Part shown: piece by piece, positions 1 to 7,653 of the stretch
How the letters are laid out: every line of letters begins with the position of its first letter
How positions within the stretch are numbered: position 1 is the stretch's first letter
Source of the DNA: Candidatus Poribacteria bacterium
Lineage (GTDB): Bacteria > Poribacteria > WGA-4E > WGA-3G
DNA: 64,000 nucleotides
Direction: 5' to 3'
Assembly (NCBI GenBank): GCA_026706025.1
Contig: JAPOZO010000007.1
Location: 1-64,000 of the forward strand
Position numbers and translations under genes: made by a program
The notes under the pieces: model-generated
Told to the model about the DNA's origin: nothing
Databases searched by the model: none
What the model saw: the letters and a program-made list of their open reading frames with translations, nothing else

Positions 1-2
1 TT

Positions 3-311
3 GAGGTTTTTGCCGGAACAGGATTTGAACGGCATCAACAATTTTTAGAGAATGTACAGCGTTACGCTCGTGAATATCGGGAATTCGTCGCGGATATGGA
101 TAGAGCAGATCCTGATAGTCTCCATATTATTGGAGTTCGTGAGGGGATGTCGAAGAAGCCTATCAGCCCAGAATCAATTCCGACCTTTGAAGATACGCTC
201 AACCTCGGTCGCGATTTCAACGCTGCGGCGATAGATTTGCTTTTGTCAGTTCTGTTTTTCGTTGTTCTTTCGTCTGTGGCATATCTTGTATTTGTACGCA
301 TTGAGGTGTAA
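3..311 (+). CDS. ABC-2 type transporter permease, C-terminal fragment
   Basis: The reading frame is open from the window edge to TAA at 309-311, about 102 residues. A charged, partly amphipathic stretch (FERHQQFLENVQRYAREYRE) is followed by a linker with PTFEDTLNLG and one strong C-terminal membrane segment (AIDLLLSVLFFVVLSSVAYL) ending FVRIEV. This end resembles DUF3526/ABC-2 permeases, which close with a last transmembrane helix and a short F-(L/V)-R-(Y/I)-(D/E)-V tail. The family call rests on that pattern only, because the N-terminal part and any ATPase partner lie outside the window. It converges on the phosphoesterase gene with 16 bp between the stops. Confidence 0.5.
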   Translation, partial: EVFAGTGFERHQQFLENVQRYAREYREFVADMDRADPDSLHIIGVREGMSKKPISPESIPTFEDTLNLGRDFNAAAIDLLLSVLFFVVLSSVAYLVFVRIEV

Positions 312-327
312 TGGAGAATATTAAGCG

Positions 328-1515
328 TTAAAAAGTCAACCATCGGTGAAGGAGAACACCCCTTCCTTCAGGTTCAACCACGCGCAACAAGATCTTCCCA
401 TCGGTGAAAAAATCCACCGCCATGAAACCTGTATGCTGATGCGCGAACAAGGTATTTTCCCCAGACAACACTGCTGTTACCTTTCGACTCGCGGCGGCCC
501 CGCTGACGAGGAGATAATCGACAGTATCACCTTTTAAGACCTGTAAAGAATGTTCATGTCCGGCGGCATAAATTAAAAGGGCTGTGCCTTCAGGCGGCGG
601 TTTGCGCGTGGAAAATACTCGGTTGAGTTGTGCTATCAAATTGTTGTATGGGGCACTGCCTATATCTTGATCAAATTTGTAAAAGTATTTCCTTGCATAC
701 GGATGCACTGAGCCAATTATCGGTATTGGAATCCAGAGCCATTCTCCTAAAGCTCTGGTAGGAAAAAGATGTGCCTTCCAGTCAAAATAGCCGCCGTGTG
801 GACCGTAACTTTGCAACGGGTGGTGCCCCAGAACGATAACCGGCAATTCTGTATCTAACAGTGCTATAAGTTCTTCTATAACCGTTTCAGGTGATTTTTC
901 TGGTTTTTCATGTTCATGGAGCCACCATTGTGTATCCAGTACAATAAGCCGGACGACGGGGTTAACTTTCGGCAGCTCAAGAACAACTGGACCGGGTGAA
1001 CCGCCAGATGGCAGGAAATTCTGTTCACCACCAAGTGCATCATTGATAAACTTCTCTTGTGCCAGAAGCGCACTATACCCTTCCGATCTTCCACTTGCCC
1101 AATCGTGGTTTCCGGGGATAAAGAGTCCGTGGGCACCCGCATCTTTAACAACTGTTAGTTGGGGTGTTAGACGCGTTGCTGCTTCATGTTTTTTCCGGGC
1201 TGTCATCCCCTCTGGGTACATATTGTCCCCTAAAAAGACGATACTCGTTTTCGCAGCGTCCTTTTGTGCCCATTCACCGAGGGTTTTCAAGACCGGTTCA
1301 TCCGGTCTCGGTGCGCCACCATCGCCGAGTAACAAAAGACGATAACGCAGTACGCCTTCTGTTTCACTTTCACGTCTTTCGATATCAGGTATCTCTGGAT
1401 GGTAATACGGCTTGGTATGACTGCACCCCGCACTTGTTAACTGTATCGCCTGAATAACGCAACAGAGCAGAATAATATAACGGGTGAAATTAGGGCGTTG
1501 ATAAAATCGTTTCAT
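328..1515 (-). CDS. Calcineurin-like metallophosphoesterase, exported or lipoprotein
   Basis: This 395-residue protein carries the metallophosphoesterase metal-binding signatures in order: GDGG (residues 64-67), GDNMYP (96-101), GNHDW (135-139), GHHP (230-233) and GHEH (319-322). These residues normally hold a two-metal centre that hydrolyses phosphoesters. Residues 10-31 form a hydrophobic export signal ending in Ala-Gly-Cys31, so lipoprotein anchoring is possible although the lipobox is imperfect. A GGAG ribosome site lies upstream of the ATG. It is the last gene of the minus-strand block hisZ-hisG-hisS and starts 47 bp after the hisS stop. The substrate cannot be read from the sequence; a purple acid phosphatase-like role is plausible. 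Confidence 0.85.
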   Translation of the reverse strand: MKRFYQRPNFTRYIILLCCVIQAIQLTSAGCSHTKPYYHPEIPDIERRESETEGVLRYRLLLLGDGGAPRPDEPVLKTLGEWAQKDAAKTSIVFLGDNMYPEGMTARKKHEAATRLTPQLTVVKDAGAHGLFIPGNHDWASGRSEGYSALLAQEKFINDALGGEQNFLPSGGSPGPVVLELPKVNPVVRLIVLDTQWWLHEHEKPEKSPETVIEELIALLDTELPVIVLGHHPLQSYGPHGGYFDWKAHLFPTRALGEWLWIPIPIIGSVHPYARKYFYKFDQDIGSAPYNNLIAQLNRVFSTRKPPPEGTALLIYAAGHEHSLQVLKGDTVDYLLVSGAAASRKVTAVLSGENTLFAHQHTGFMAVDFFTDGKILLRVVEPEGRGVLLHRWLTF

Positions 1516-1562
1516 TTTCTACAGAACTCCTATTGTTATTGGCAATATTCAACAGGCAATCT

Positions 1563-2894
1563 TTACAGACTTGTCCATTCTTGGATGTGTTCAGCAACTT
1601 CACCGCGTGGGACGATGTGCTGCGTTCTATTCGAGAGATCTCGGATTGCGACTGTGCCTGCCTCTACTTCATCCGAACCGAGGATAACAGCATACGGAAT
1701 GCCTTTGGTATCCGCATATTTTATCTGTGCGCTCATGCGCGCCGGGCGGGAGTAAACCTCTGCACGAATACCATTTTGACGCAGAAGCGTCGCGACTTTC
1801 AAGGATTCCTGCGCCAGATCGGCATCGAAAACAGTCACTAACACCTGCGTTACCGTTTTTCCGACTGCGGATGGGAACATATCAAATTCTTCCATCACGT
1901 CAATGATCCGCTCAATCCCGAAACTGGTACCGGTCGCGGGGTAACCCTGTTTGCTGAAACTGCCGATGAGTTCATCGTATCGACCGCCACCGGTGATACT
2001 CCCGATTTTCGGTTCTTCGACGACGGTCTCATAGATCGGACCGGTATAGTATTCCAAGCCGCGCACCATCGCAACGTTCACTTTATAAAATTCTTCGGGA
2101 ACACCGAGCGTTGTGAGATAACCGATCAGTTCCTCCAATTCCGAGATGCCCTCTCGCGCGGCTTCAGAATCACCGAGTTGCGCATTGAGCGCATTCAGTA
2201 CTGTCGCTGTATCGCCTTCAACCTCAAGCAAGGCAAGGAGTTTCTCAATAACAGGCTCCGGTATCTGGTTTTCCGCTAATTCGGTGCTAACCCCGGCTAA
2301 CCCAATCTTATCCAGTTTATCAATAGAGCGATAGAGACCCCCAAGTTGTTCAGTTGGCACGCCAGCGAATTGTCCGATGCCAGTGATGAGTTTCCGGTCA
2401 TTGATATTAATCTCAAATTGCTTAAAACCGAGACGTGTTAGCACCCGATAGACGAGCGTGACGTTTTCGGCATCAGCGAGCATACTCTCGCTGCCGACCG
2501 TATCTGCATCACACTGGAAGAATTGGCGGTAACGTCCCTTTTGTGGACGCTCGGCGCGCCAGACCGGATCAATCTGGTATCGCTTAAACGGTTTCGGGAG
2601 TTGTGGATACATAGCGATAAGTCGGCAAAGCGGCACCGAAAGATCATAGCGGAGGGAAATGTCCTCCTTGCCACCGACGTGTCCTGCCTGATAGATAAGC
2701 TTCTCCGCATCCGGTCCGTATTTGCCTGTGAGTACTTCCGATAATTCGAGGGCAGGGGTCTGCAAAGGTTCAAAACCAAATTCCTCAAACACGTCACGAA
2801 TGACACCTATAACGTACTGCCTACGGATCATCTGTTCAGGTAAGATGTCTCGCATCCCGCGCGGGACGCGCGGTTTAATGAATGGGGTTGCCAT
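1563..2894 (-). CDS. hisS: Histidyl-tRNA synthetase (HisRS)
   Basis: A 443-residue class II synthetase that charges tRNA-His. The N-terminal PRGMRDILP (residues 10-19) is typical of HisRS. Motif 2 is intact (RAERPQKGRYRQF, residues 113-125), as are the histidine-binding RGLEYYTG and motif 3 GTSFGIERI. A C-terminal anticodon-binding domain covers about the last 90 residues (VTQVLVTVFDADLAQESLKV onward). The adjacent hisZ is a paralogue, but this gene has the full set of synthetase motifs and is the better HisRS candidate. It lies downstream of hisZ-hisG, 128 bp after hisG, with a palindromic repeat in the gap. It is probably under the same histidine attenuator at 5695-5990. Confidence 0.95.
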   Translation of the reverse strand: MATPFIKPRVPRGMRDILPEQMIRRQYVIGVIRDVFEEFGFEPLQTPALELSEVLTGKYGPDAEKLIYQAGHVGGKEDISLRYDLSVPLCRLIAMYPQLPKPFKRYQIDPVWRAERPQKGRYRQFFQCDADTVGSESMLADAENVTLVYRVLTRLGFKQFEININDRKLITGIGQFAGVPTEQLGGLYRSIDKLDKIGLAGVSTELAENQIPEPVIEKLLALLEVEGDTATVLNALNAQLGDSEAAREGISELEELIGYLTTLGVPEEFYKVNVAMVRGLEYYTGPIYETVVEEPKIGSITGGGRYDELIGSFSKQGYPATGTSFGIERIIDVMEEFDMFPSAVGKTVTQVLVTVFDADLAQESLKVATLLRQNGIRAEVYSRPARMSAQIKYADTKGIPYAVILGSDEVEAGTVAIRDLSNRTQHIVPRGEVAEHIQEWTSL

Positions 2895-2950
2895 AAATTT
2901 ACTCCTTAATTATAGTAAAACTTAAAAATAAATAGACACTTCTGCAGTTC

Positions 2951-2981
2951 CCCGGTAGGCACGGTTTCCTAACCGTGCCGG
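2951..2981. repeat. REP-like palindrome, CCCGGTAGG family
   Basis: A palindrome reading CCCGGTAGGCACGGTTTCCT followed by its complementary arm AACCGTGCCGG. It sits between hisS and hisG. A near-identical unit (TGCGG in place of CACGG) occurs at 62245-62276, so this is a dispersed hairpin family and not a local terminator; no T tract follows on either strand. Confidence 0.7.
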
Positions 2982-3022
2982 TGCAAAGTGTCCCATTAAT
3001 TCTGGGATCCACTATAAGTGTG

Positions 3023-3802
3023 TTAAATGTGTCCGGGAAGTGCTTGGCTCCGTCGTCTCCGCAAACCTTTCTGGAGTGCCTGCTTGAATGCTTCAATCTT
3101 TTCCCGCTTCCATGCGTCCCTGAGTGCCTTCGGATTGGCAATAAGGGTAGATTCGGATTCGCGTAAGCGTTCAATCTCTTTGAGTGCATTCGCTTTGATT
3201 GTACGCCGTGATGCTGTCGAATTGTCGATGATAGCATCGGCTTCTTCAGGCGGTTTTCCCTCAGTTGCCCCAAAAGACAGCATGAGCGTGATGGGAGACT
3301 GGTAAGAGCCAGGCGTATTAAGCCGCTTCCACGGTGTTAAAATCGTCGGCGCAACCTTATTTTCTGTCTTTTCAAGGATATATTTCTCGGCGATATTCAA
3401 ATATTCCGTAGAAATGAGGATGTCTCCAACCGCGAGGTTTATCAAATCCTCAAATGTGTTGATATCTTCTCGTTCTTCACGAACAGCCAGAATAATATCG
3501 ATGTGTCCATATGCCAGAGGCAAAATCTCTTCAACGTCTGAATCCGTCTCTTCAACCCAATCTTGACCCGTAATCCCTAAATCATAGAAGTCATCCATGC
3601 CGACATAGACCGGGATCTCTTGTGGACGCGAAATCTTGATCTGAAATTCGTTATCATCGCGGAAGGTCGCGCGATAAGATCTGTCAGTTTCGGTGTAACC
3701 GTTGAGTTCGTAACCGGCACGCTGAAACAGTTCAAGGGTCTCTGATTGTAGGCTCCCTTTCGGTAAAAGTAGATTCAGCGTCCGTTGTGATTCCGTTTGC
3801 AT
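3023..3802 (-). CDS. hisG: ATP phosphoribosyltransferase catalytic subunit, short form
   Basis: Catalyses the first committed step of histidine synthesis, joining ATP and PRPP to phosphoribosyl-ATP. I start it at ATG 3802 (MQTESQ), which gives 259 residues and puts the family's opening LLLPKGSLQ near residue 11. The frame is open up to a GTG at 3871 directly after the hisZ stop, but the extra 23 residues look non-homologous, and a GGAG lies upstream of 3802. The PRPP-binding region is probably near DAIIDNSTASRRT. The protein ends soon after the ANPKAL helix and lacks the roughly 80-residue ACT-like regulatory domain of long-form HisG, so it should need HisZ, encoded immediately upstream. Confidence 0.9.
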   Translation of the reverse strand: MQTESQRTLNLLLPKGSLQSETLELFQRAGYELNGYTETDRSYRATFRDDNEFQIKISRPQEIPVYVGMDDFYDLGITGQDWVEETDSDVEEILPLAYGHIDIILAVREEREDINTFEDLINLAVGDILISTEYLNIAEKYILEKTENKVAPTILTPWKRLNTPGSYQSPITLMLSFGATEGKPPEEADAIIDNSTASRRTIKANALKEIERLRESESTLIANPKALRDAWKREKIEAFKQALQKGLRRRRSQALPGHI

Positions 3803-3871
3803 TTTTTTATTTGTGCTCCTTTTTCTCAAAGGTAATTGCATTCTTTTCCAGTTTTTGACGGGCAACAACAC

Positions 3872-5308
3872 CTAAAGGAGATCGGTAACAGTAGTTTTTT
3901 CTGTGTCGCCAGTTCTGAGGTGAATCAAGTACATTGAATCATCTGCAGTGAAGCGGAGCAGATAATCGTAATTCAATCGGTTGGCGTAATCCCGCTGGGC
4001 TTGGAAATCACGTTCCATTAAATCCACTTCCACGTTCTTACCTTCTCTTCGCAGGGTTTCAGCGAGGCGTTGCGCTTCCGAAGTCTGTTCCAAAGTTTCC
4101 GTTGCAATAAAATAGTCTCTTCTTCCGTTACCTGTTGCCTTTCCTGTGTCGGCAAACGCCTCTACAAGCGCGTCAAATTGGAACGCAAACCCAGCACCCG
4201 GTGTCGGTGGACCGCCAAAAGACGCGATGAGACCATCGTATCTCCCGCCACCACAGAGTGATAAACCTTTTTCAGACAATTCAATCTGGAAAACTGTGCC
4301 GGTATAGAAATCAAACCCGCGCGTGATACCCAAATTGATTTCAAAGTCTGTAATATCGTAGTTTTCTAAACAGTCGCAAAGTGCTATGAGTTCTTGACGT
4401 GCTGTTTTGGCAGTGTCGCCGAGAAGCGTCTCCCACGCTGCCATGACAGTTTTCTTATCACCACAAATCTTTGAAACATCTATACAACGCTGGGCAGTCT
4501 CTTCAGAAACATTGAAATAGCGGAGCCACCGTGCTTTATAGGTTTCCTCGGCAATTGCTGGTAGTTTTTCTGCATAAGTCGGCGCAGTATTTTCGGTCAG
4601 TTCTTGAACTTCGGAAACCTCTATTTTATAAGCACCTTGGTAGTCAGATCCTTGCGACCGACGCAGCATATTCAGCGCGTCTTGAAGCGTTTCCAGGTCC
4701 CATAGATAGCTCTCGTTACGGAGACGAACGAGGTGGTCAATGTCCCATATAATTTCACCGTGATCCTTAGTATCCAGCGCGACCTGTTTGAAAATCTCGC
4801 GGAAAACCCTTGTATTGCCGATTCTTAATTTTCTCTGTGAAATGTTGAGCTTCTCAAGGATTCGGATCGGAATCGCAATGATTTCAGCGTCTGCATGGGC
4901 GGAAGCCGGCCCAACGAGTTCAACCCCTGCCTGTCGGAATTCCCGCTTGACTTTGATGCCATCAGTGATCGGTTCCTGTCGGACACACTGCCCGATGTAG
5001 TAGAGTTTATACGGATAAGGAAGGTCTTTTAGGTCCCCATTGGCAATGAGTCGGCAGACAGGTGCCGTCAACTCAGGTCTTAAGGCATAATCTACCCGAT
5101 CCGAACCGACGAACGTAAACATTTTGTGACGGATCTCTTCGCCAACTTGTGCTGACAGAAGTGCGAAGGATTCAAACAGTGGAGTCTGAACCTGGGCGTA
5201 TCCGTAGGTTTCAAAGGTTTCGCGAACGATATTTTCAACGAAATTTCGCTGAGCCATCTGCTCGGGTAGAAAGTCATTCGTCCCGGCAGGTTTATCAAAT
5301 TTCTCCAT
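3872..5308 (-). CDS. hisZ: ATP phosphoribosyltransferase regulatory subunit (HisRS paralogue)
   Basis: HisZ is a catalytically inactive HisRS-like protein that forms the HisG/HisZ complex and gives histidine feedback. The 478-residue product opens KPAGTNDFLPEQ, like class II synthetase cores, and has HisZ-type motif 2 surroundings (RQEPITDGIKVKREFRQAGV) in place of the RAERPQKGRYRQF seen in hisS. It keeps an RGFDFYTGTVF motif. It is longer than usual HisZ (about 390 residues): an insert near residues 190-280 and about 90 C-terminal residues resemble a degenerate anticodon-binding domain. Next to short-form hisG, the HisZ role is the best reading; a divergent second HisRS is the alternative. 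The TAG stop abuts the hisG frame. Confidence 0.85.
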   Translation of the reverse strand: MEKFDKPAGTNDFLPEQMAQRNFVENIVRETFETYGYAQVQTPLFESFALLSAQVGEEIRHKMFTFVGSDRVDYALRPELTAPVCRLIANGDLKDLPYPYKLYYIGQCVRQEPITDGIKVKREFRQAGVELVGPASAHADAEIIAIPIRILEKLNISQRKLRIGNTRVFREIFKQVALDTKDHGEIIWDIDHLVRLRNESYLWDLETLQDALNMLRRSQGSDYQGAYKIEVSEVQELTENTAPTYAEKLPAIAEETYKARWLRYFNVSEETAQRCIDVSKICGDKKTVMAAWETLLGDTAKTARQELIALCDCLENYDITDFEINLGITRGFDFYTGTVFQIELSEKGLSLCGGGRYDGLIASFGGPPTPGAGFAFQFDALVEAFADTGKATGNGRRDYFIATETLEQTSEAQRLAETLRREGKNVEVDLMERDFQAQRDYANRLNYDYLLRFTADDSMYLIHLRTGDTEKTTVTDLL

Positions 5309-5315
5309 TTTTTTC

Positions 5316-5332
5316 TGTACCCCAAGGGTACA
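5316..5332. promoter_or_regulatory. Short palindrome at the hisZ ribosome-binding region
   Basis: TGTACCC and GGGTACA arms separated by CAA lie 8 bp upstream of the hisZ start codon, between a GGAGG-like sequence and the ATG. It could be a repressor site or an RNA hairpin affecting hisZ initiation. There is no independent support, and the attenuator further upstream is the better-supported control. Confidence 0.25.
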
Positions 5333-5447
5333 TCCTCCATCTATTGTTTATGAAAAACTCCAGTTTCAGTTTAGGGTAAAAGACTTAAAAATTCTCAATC
5401 CTGCCATGGTATAGTAGTCTGTCCAGTCTAAAATTGGGAGTAGCCCC

Positions 5448-5547
5448 GTTCGTAGTAGGGCAATTCTGCGGCGTACTCGCCCAAATGCGAAGTGCATTAT
5501 TGCCCGTTTCTGAGCGGAGACGTGCGATAAATCGCACTACTACGAAC
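5448..5547. repeat. GTTCGTAGTAG terminal-inverted-repeat element, copy 1
   Basis: A 100-bp element bounded by perfect 11-bp inverted ends, GTTCGTAGTAG and CTACTACGAAC. Its interior (GGGCAATTCTGCGG...GCATTATTGCCCGT...GCGATAAATCGC) recurs at 8924-9058 and, inverted, at 16165-16236. There is no coding capacity. It lies in the leader between the attenuator and hisZ, so it would be transcribed with the operon. Confidence 0.75.
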
Positions 5548-5591
5548 GAGTCCACCCACAATTCAAAGGTAGACATACTACTAGGCAGAAA

Positions 5592-5661
5592 CCCGTTTTT
5601 TTGACCAACAACTCGACTCGAAATATAATATAGAAAGGCACGAGTTGTTGGTCAAAACGGG
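5592..5661. repeat. Long inverted repeat in the his leader
   Basis: The arms CCCGTTTT-TTT-GACCAACAACTCG (5592-5615) and CGAGTTGTTGGTCAAAACGGG (5641-5661) are complementary apart from three extra T. They enclose an A/T-rich 25-nt loop. The unit lies just past the attenuator terminator on the minus strand. It could be a small mobile-element relic, or a hairpin protecting or pausing the read-through transcript. Confidence 0.6.
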
Positions 5662-5694
5662 AAAAACGGAGCGAAAACTTAGTAGTTAAAAAAT

Positions 5695-5775
5695 AAAAAA
5701 CCCAGTAAACAGTCGGCTCTTTTTCTCGCGCGTACCACTAACGCGGCACGGAGGAGAGCGGCTCGTTTACCAGGG
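5695..5775 (-). terminator. Attenuator terminator of the his operon leader
   Basis: Read on the minus strand, CCC (5775-5773) and GTAAAC (5770-5765) pair with GTTTAC (5710-5705) and GGG (5703-5701). Inside, GCTCT (5759-5755) pairs with AGAGC (5720-5716), and an apical CGCGT/ACGCG hairpin is also present. Six T follow directly at 5700-5695, then A and six more T. This is an intrinsic terminator about 390 bp before hisZ and downstream of the histidine-rich leader peptide. Confidence 0.75.
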
Positions 5776-5836
5776 TCCAAACAAGTTAAACTTGCTTCGT
5801 GTCAAAGATATTTATTCACATTCCCTCATCCGCTCT
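5755..5836 (-). promoter_or_regulatory. Predicted antiterminator pairing in the his leader
   Basis: AGAGCGG at 5836-5830, starting 2 nt after the leader-peptide stop, is exactly complementary to CCGCTCT at 5761-5755. That second segment contains the GCTCT arm needed by the terminator, so the two structures exclude each other. A ribosome stalled on the His codons would leave AGAGCGG free (read-through). One reaching the stop codon would cover it (termination). The pairing is seen directly; the mechanism is inferred by analogy with enterobacterial his attenuation. Confidence 0.65.
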
Positions 5837-5838
5837 AC

Positions 5839-5892
5839 TCAAAAGTGGACCGAATGATGGTGATGGATGTTGAATATAGTGGTGTTAAGCAT
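5839..5892 (-). CDS. Histidine-rich leader peptide (HisL-like)
   Basis: A 17-codon ORF, MLNTTIFNIHHHHSVHF, with five His codons (CAT CAC CAT CAT, then CAC) just before the TGA stop. It lies about 63 nt downstream of the predicted start of a consensus promoter and upstream of mutually exclusive RNA stems and a terminator. This is the arrangement of ribosome-mediated attenuation of histidine operons. No strong ribosome site is visible before the ATG; a GCAAGTT/AACTTGC hairpin (5908-5923) precedes it. It is too short for standard gene callers. The peptide itself is not expected to have a function; its translation is the sensor of charged tRNA-His. Confidence 0.75.
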   Translation of the reverse strand: MLNTTIFNIHHHHSVHF

Positions 5893-5961
5893 TTTTCAAT
5901 GTTATTCGCAAGTTGAAACTTGCTATCAAGAAAGTCAGTGATTTTAATTAAGTTTAATGAT

Positions 5962-5990
5962 ATTATACCCCGTTGAGAGGCGAATGTCAA
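5962..5990 (-). promoter_or_regulatory. Consensus sigma-70 promoter of the his operon
   Basis: On the minus strand, TTGACA (5990-5985) and TATAAT (5967-5962) are both perfect hexamers with a 17-bp spacer. The predicted start is near 5955, giving a leader of about 650 nt to hisZ that contains the leader peptide and attenuator. A perfect promoter followed by a conditional terminator is typical of attenuated biosynthetic operons. Confidence 0.8.
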
Positions 5991-6018
5991 ATTTTTTTAG
6001 AGGCTACCAGATAACACT

Positions 6019-7650
6019 ATGAAAATTAAACCTATTTTCATCATCGCAATACTCGGTGTACTGCTATCGGTACTCCTATGCGGCATCTATTTCCAGTTCT
6101 CCTACTTTGAACCAGACACTGTCTCGTATCTATTCCAAGCGAAGTTGTTCGCTGAGGGTAAACTCTCGGTGCCCGCGCCCCCGGAACACGGGTTCTCTTC
6201 TTCACCACATATCAATGTTCTCAACGGTAAATGGTATTCAAAATACCCGTTTGGAAACGCCTTGATGCTGATGTTCGGTGTATTTATTAACGCACCGTGG
6301 CTGATTCCTGCGCTCGCAACAGGTGGGGCATTGTTGTTCCTCTACCTTTTTGTCAAAGAGATATATGGGGACATTCATAACGGCATCGCACTCATCGCCG
6401 CGGTACTTGGGCTCATTTCGCCTGCAACACTCGGTATGGGGTCAACGTGGTTCAGTGAACCGGTCAGTCGTTTTTACCTTGCACTCTTCCTGTTTACGCT
6501 GCTTAGGACATTGAATTGCAAGAGCGATGCACCCCGCCTCGCGCGGATTGGCTACCCGCTGCTCTCAGGGTTTGCCTTGGGATATGCGTTCAATACGCGC
6601 CCACTCTCCGCTGTGGTCTTTGGCGTTGTTGGGGGAGGTTTAACTGTCTATCATCTGCTCACACAATGGCAACACCGACAAGTGTTATTCGCCACACTGA
6701 AACGCTTCGGATTTTTCTTTATTCCGTTTGTTGTGATGCTCGGCGTGTGTATGGCGTGGAACGCGCATTTCACAGAAGACCCGTTCATGTTCACGCACAC
6801 GGTTGCGCAGCCCTATGATAAAATCGGGTTCGGTCCTCGGACGGAAGGCTACGTACCCGATATTGAGGGGGCACGTATTTTCACACCCGCATGGGCAATC
6901 GAAAGAACATGGCGACACATCCTCCCGTGCATCAGTTTCAACGCGCTCGGTTGGGGGAGTTATCACCACCATTTGTTGAGGGATGCTACATTCTCATTGA
7001 CTTGGATTATTGCCTTTGTGCCTTTAATTCTGCCTTGGTGTTTGCTATTTATACCTTTCTTCCACCCTTCATGTAACAGATATGATGTATTTTGTCTGAC
7101 CCTGCTTGTTGCGAACCTGTTGCTTTACGCCTTTTTTTATTTTGAAGGTTCGACGTGGGGATATACACCAGTGAACGCTCGCTACTACACCGAATCGACA
7201 TTTCTCGGTTTTATTCCGTTAGTAGCGCGCGGGATGTTGATCTGTTATGAGCGGTTCAAACTACGTGAGAGGCGTGGGCTTGCGTTTGCTGTAGGAGCGT
7301 GTCTATTATTCTTGAGTGTTAACACGGTATGGAGTTATGTTCGCATCGGCGAAAGATACCAGAATTGGGGGCATGTCTACCAGAAGCTGCCACCGATGGT
7401 GGAAGAACAGGATATTCACAACGCCGTTATTTTTGTCTCTCGACACCGAGGCGCGCCGATTGGCGATTACCCGTTTAAGAGTCTCCAAGAAGCGGACATC
7501 GTCTATTTTAAACTCGGTCCCGCACCGCGCTGGAAACTCACAAACAGCGATTGGGAAAATGTATACGCCGAGTACTTCACAGGTAGAAGCGCGTATCTGT
7601 ATGTACCGGGTGAGAACAGTTTGACTCAGTTATCTTTTGAAGGGAAATAA
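6019..7650 (+). CDS. Multi-spanning membrane protein, GT39/ArnT-like glycosyltransferase candidate
   Basis: A 543-residue integral membrane protein with about ten hydrophobic segments. The first loop after helix 1 carries acidic residues (FEPDTVSYLFQAKLFAEGKL), the place where GT-C glycosyltransferases of the PMT/ArnT type keep their catalytic Asp. A YSKYPFGNALML segment also matches that fold. The last 90 residues form a soluble tail. If the fold is right, it would transfer a sugar from a polyprenyl-phosphate donor on the outer face of the inner membrane; donor and acceptor are unknown. It is divergent from the his promoter and 3 bp from the next gene, so the two are probably cotranscribed. 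No clear ribosome site was seen. Confidence 0.6.
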   Translation: MKIKPIFIIAILGVLLSVLLCGIYFQFSYFEPDTVSYLFQAKLFAEGKLSVPAPPEHGFSSSPHINVLNGKWYSKYPFGNALMLMFGVFINAPWLIPALATGGALLFLYLFVKEIYGDIHNGIALIAAVLGLISPATLGMGSTWFSEPVSRFYLALFLFTLLRTLNCKSDAPRLARIGYPLLSGFALGYAFNTRPLSAVVFGVVGGGLTVYHLLTQWQHRQVLFATLKRFGFFFIPFVVMLGVCMAWNAHFTEDPFMFTHTVAQPYDKIGFGPRTEGYVPDIEGARIFTPAWAIERTWRHILPCISFNALGWGSYHHHLLRDATFSLTWIIAFVPLILPWCLLFIPFFHPSCNRYDVFCLTLLVANLLLYAFFYFEGSTWGYTPVNARYYTESTFLGFIPLVARGMLICYERFKLRERRGLAFAVGACLLFLSVNTVWSYVRIGERYQNWGHVYQKLPPMVEEQDIHNAVIFVSRHRGAPIGDYPFKSLQEADIVYFKLGPAPRWKLTNSDWENVYAEYFTGRSAYLYVPGENSLTQLSFEGK

Positions 7651-7653
7651 TTT

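Noticed and set aside
3872-5308. Two functional histidyl-tRNA synthetases
   Set aside because: Only the 1563-2894 product has the RAERPQKGRYRQF motif 2; the other lacks it and is adjacent to short-form hisG, as expected for HisZ.
5695-5990. Independent small non-coding RNA between hisZ and the membrane gene
   Set aside because: Promoter and terminator would fit an sRNA, but the His-codon run and the exclusive pairing with the terminator arm explain the region better as an attenuator.
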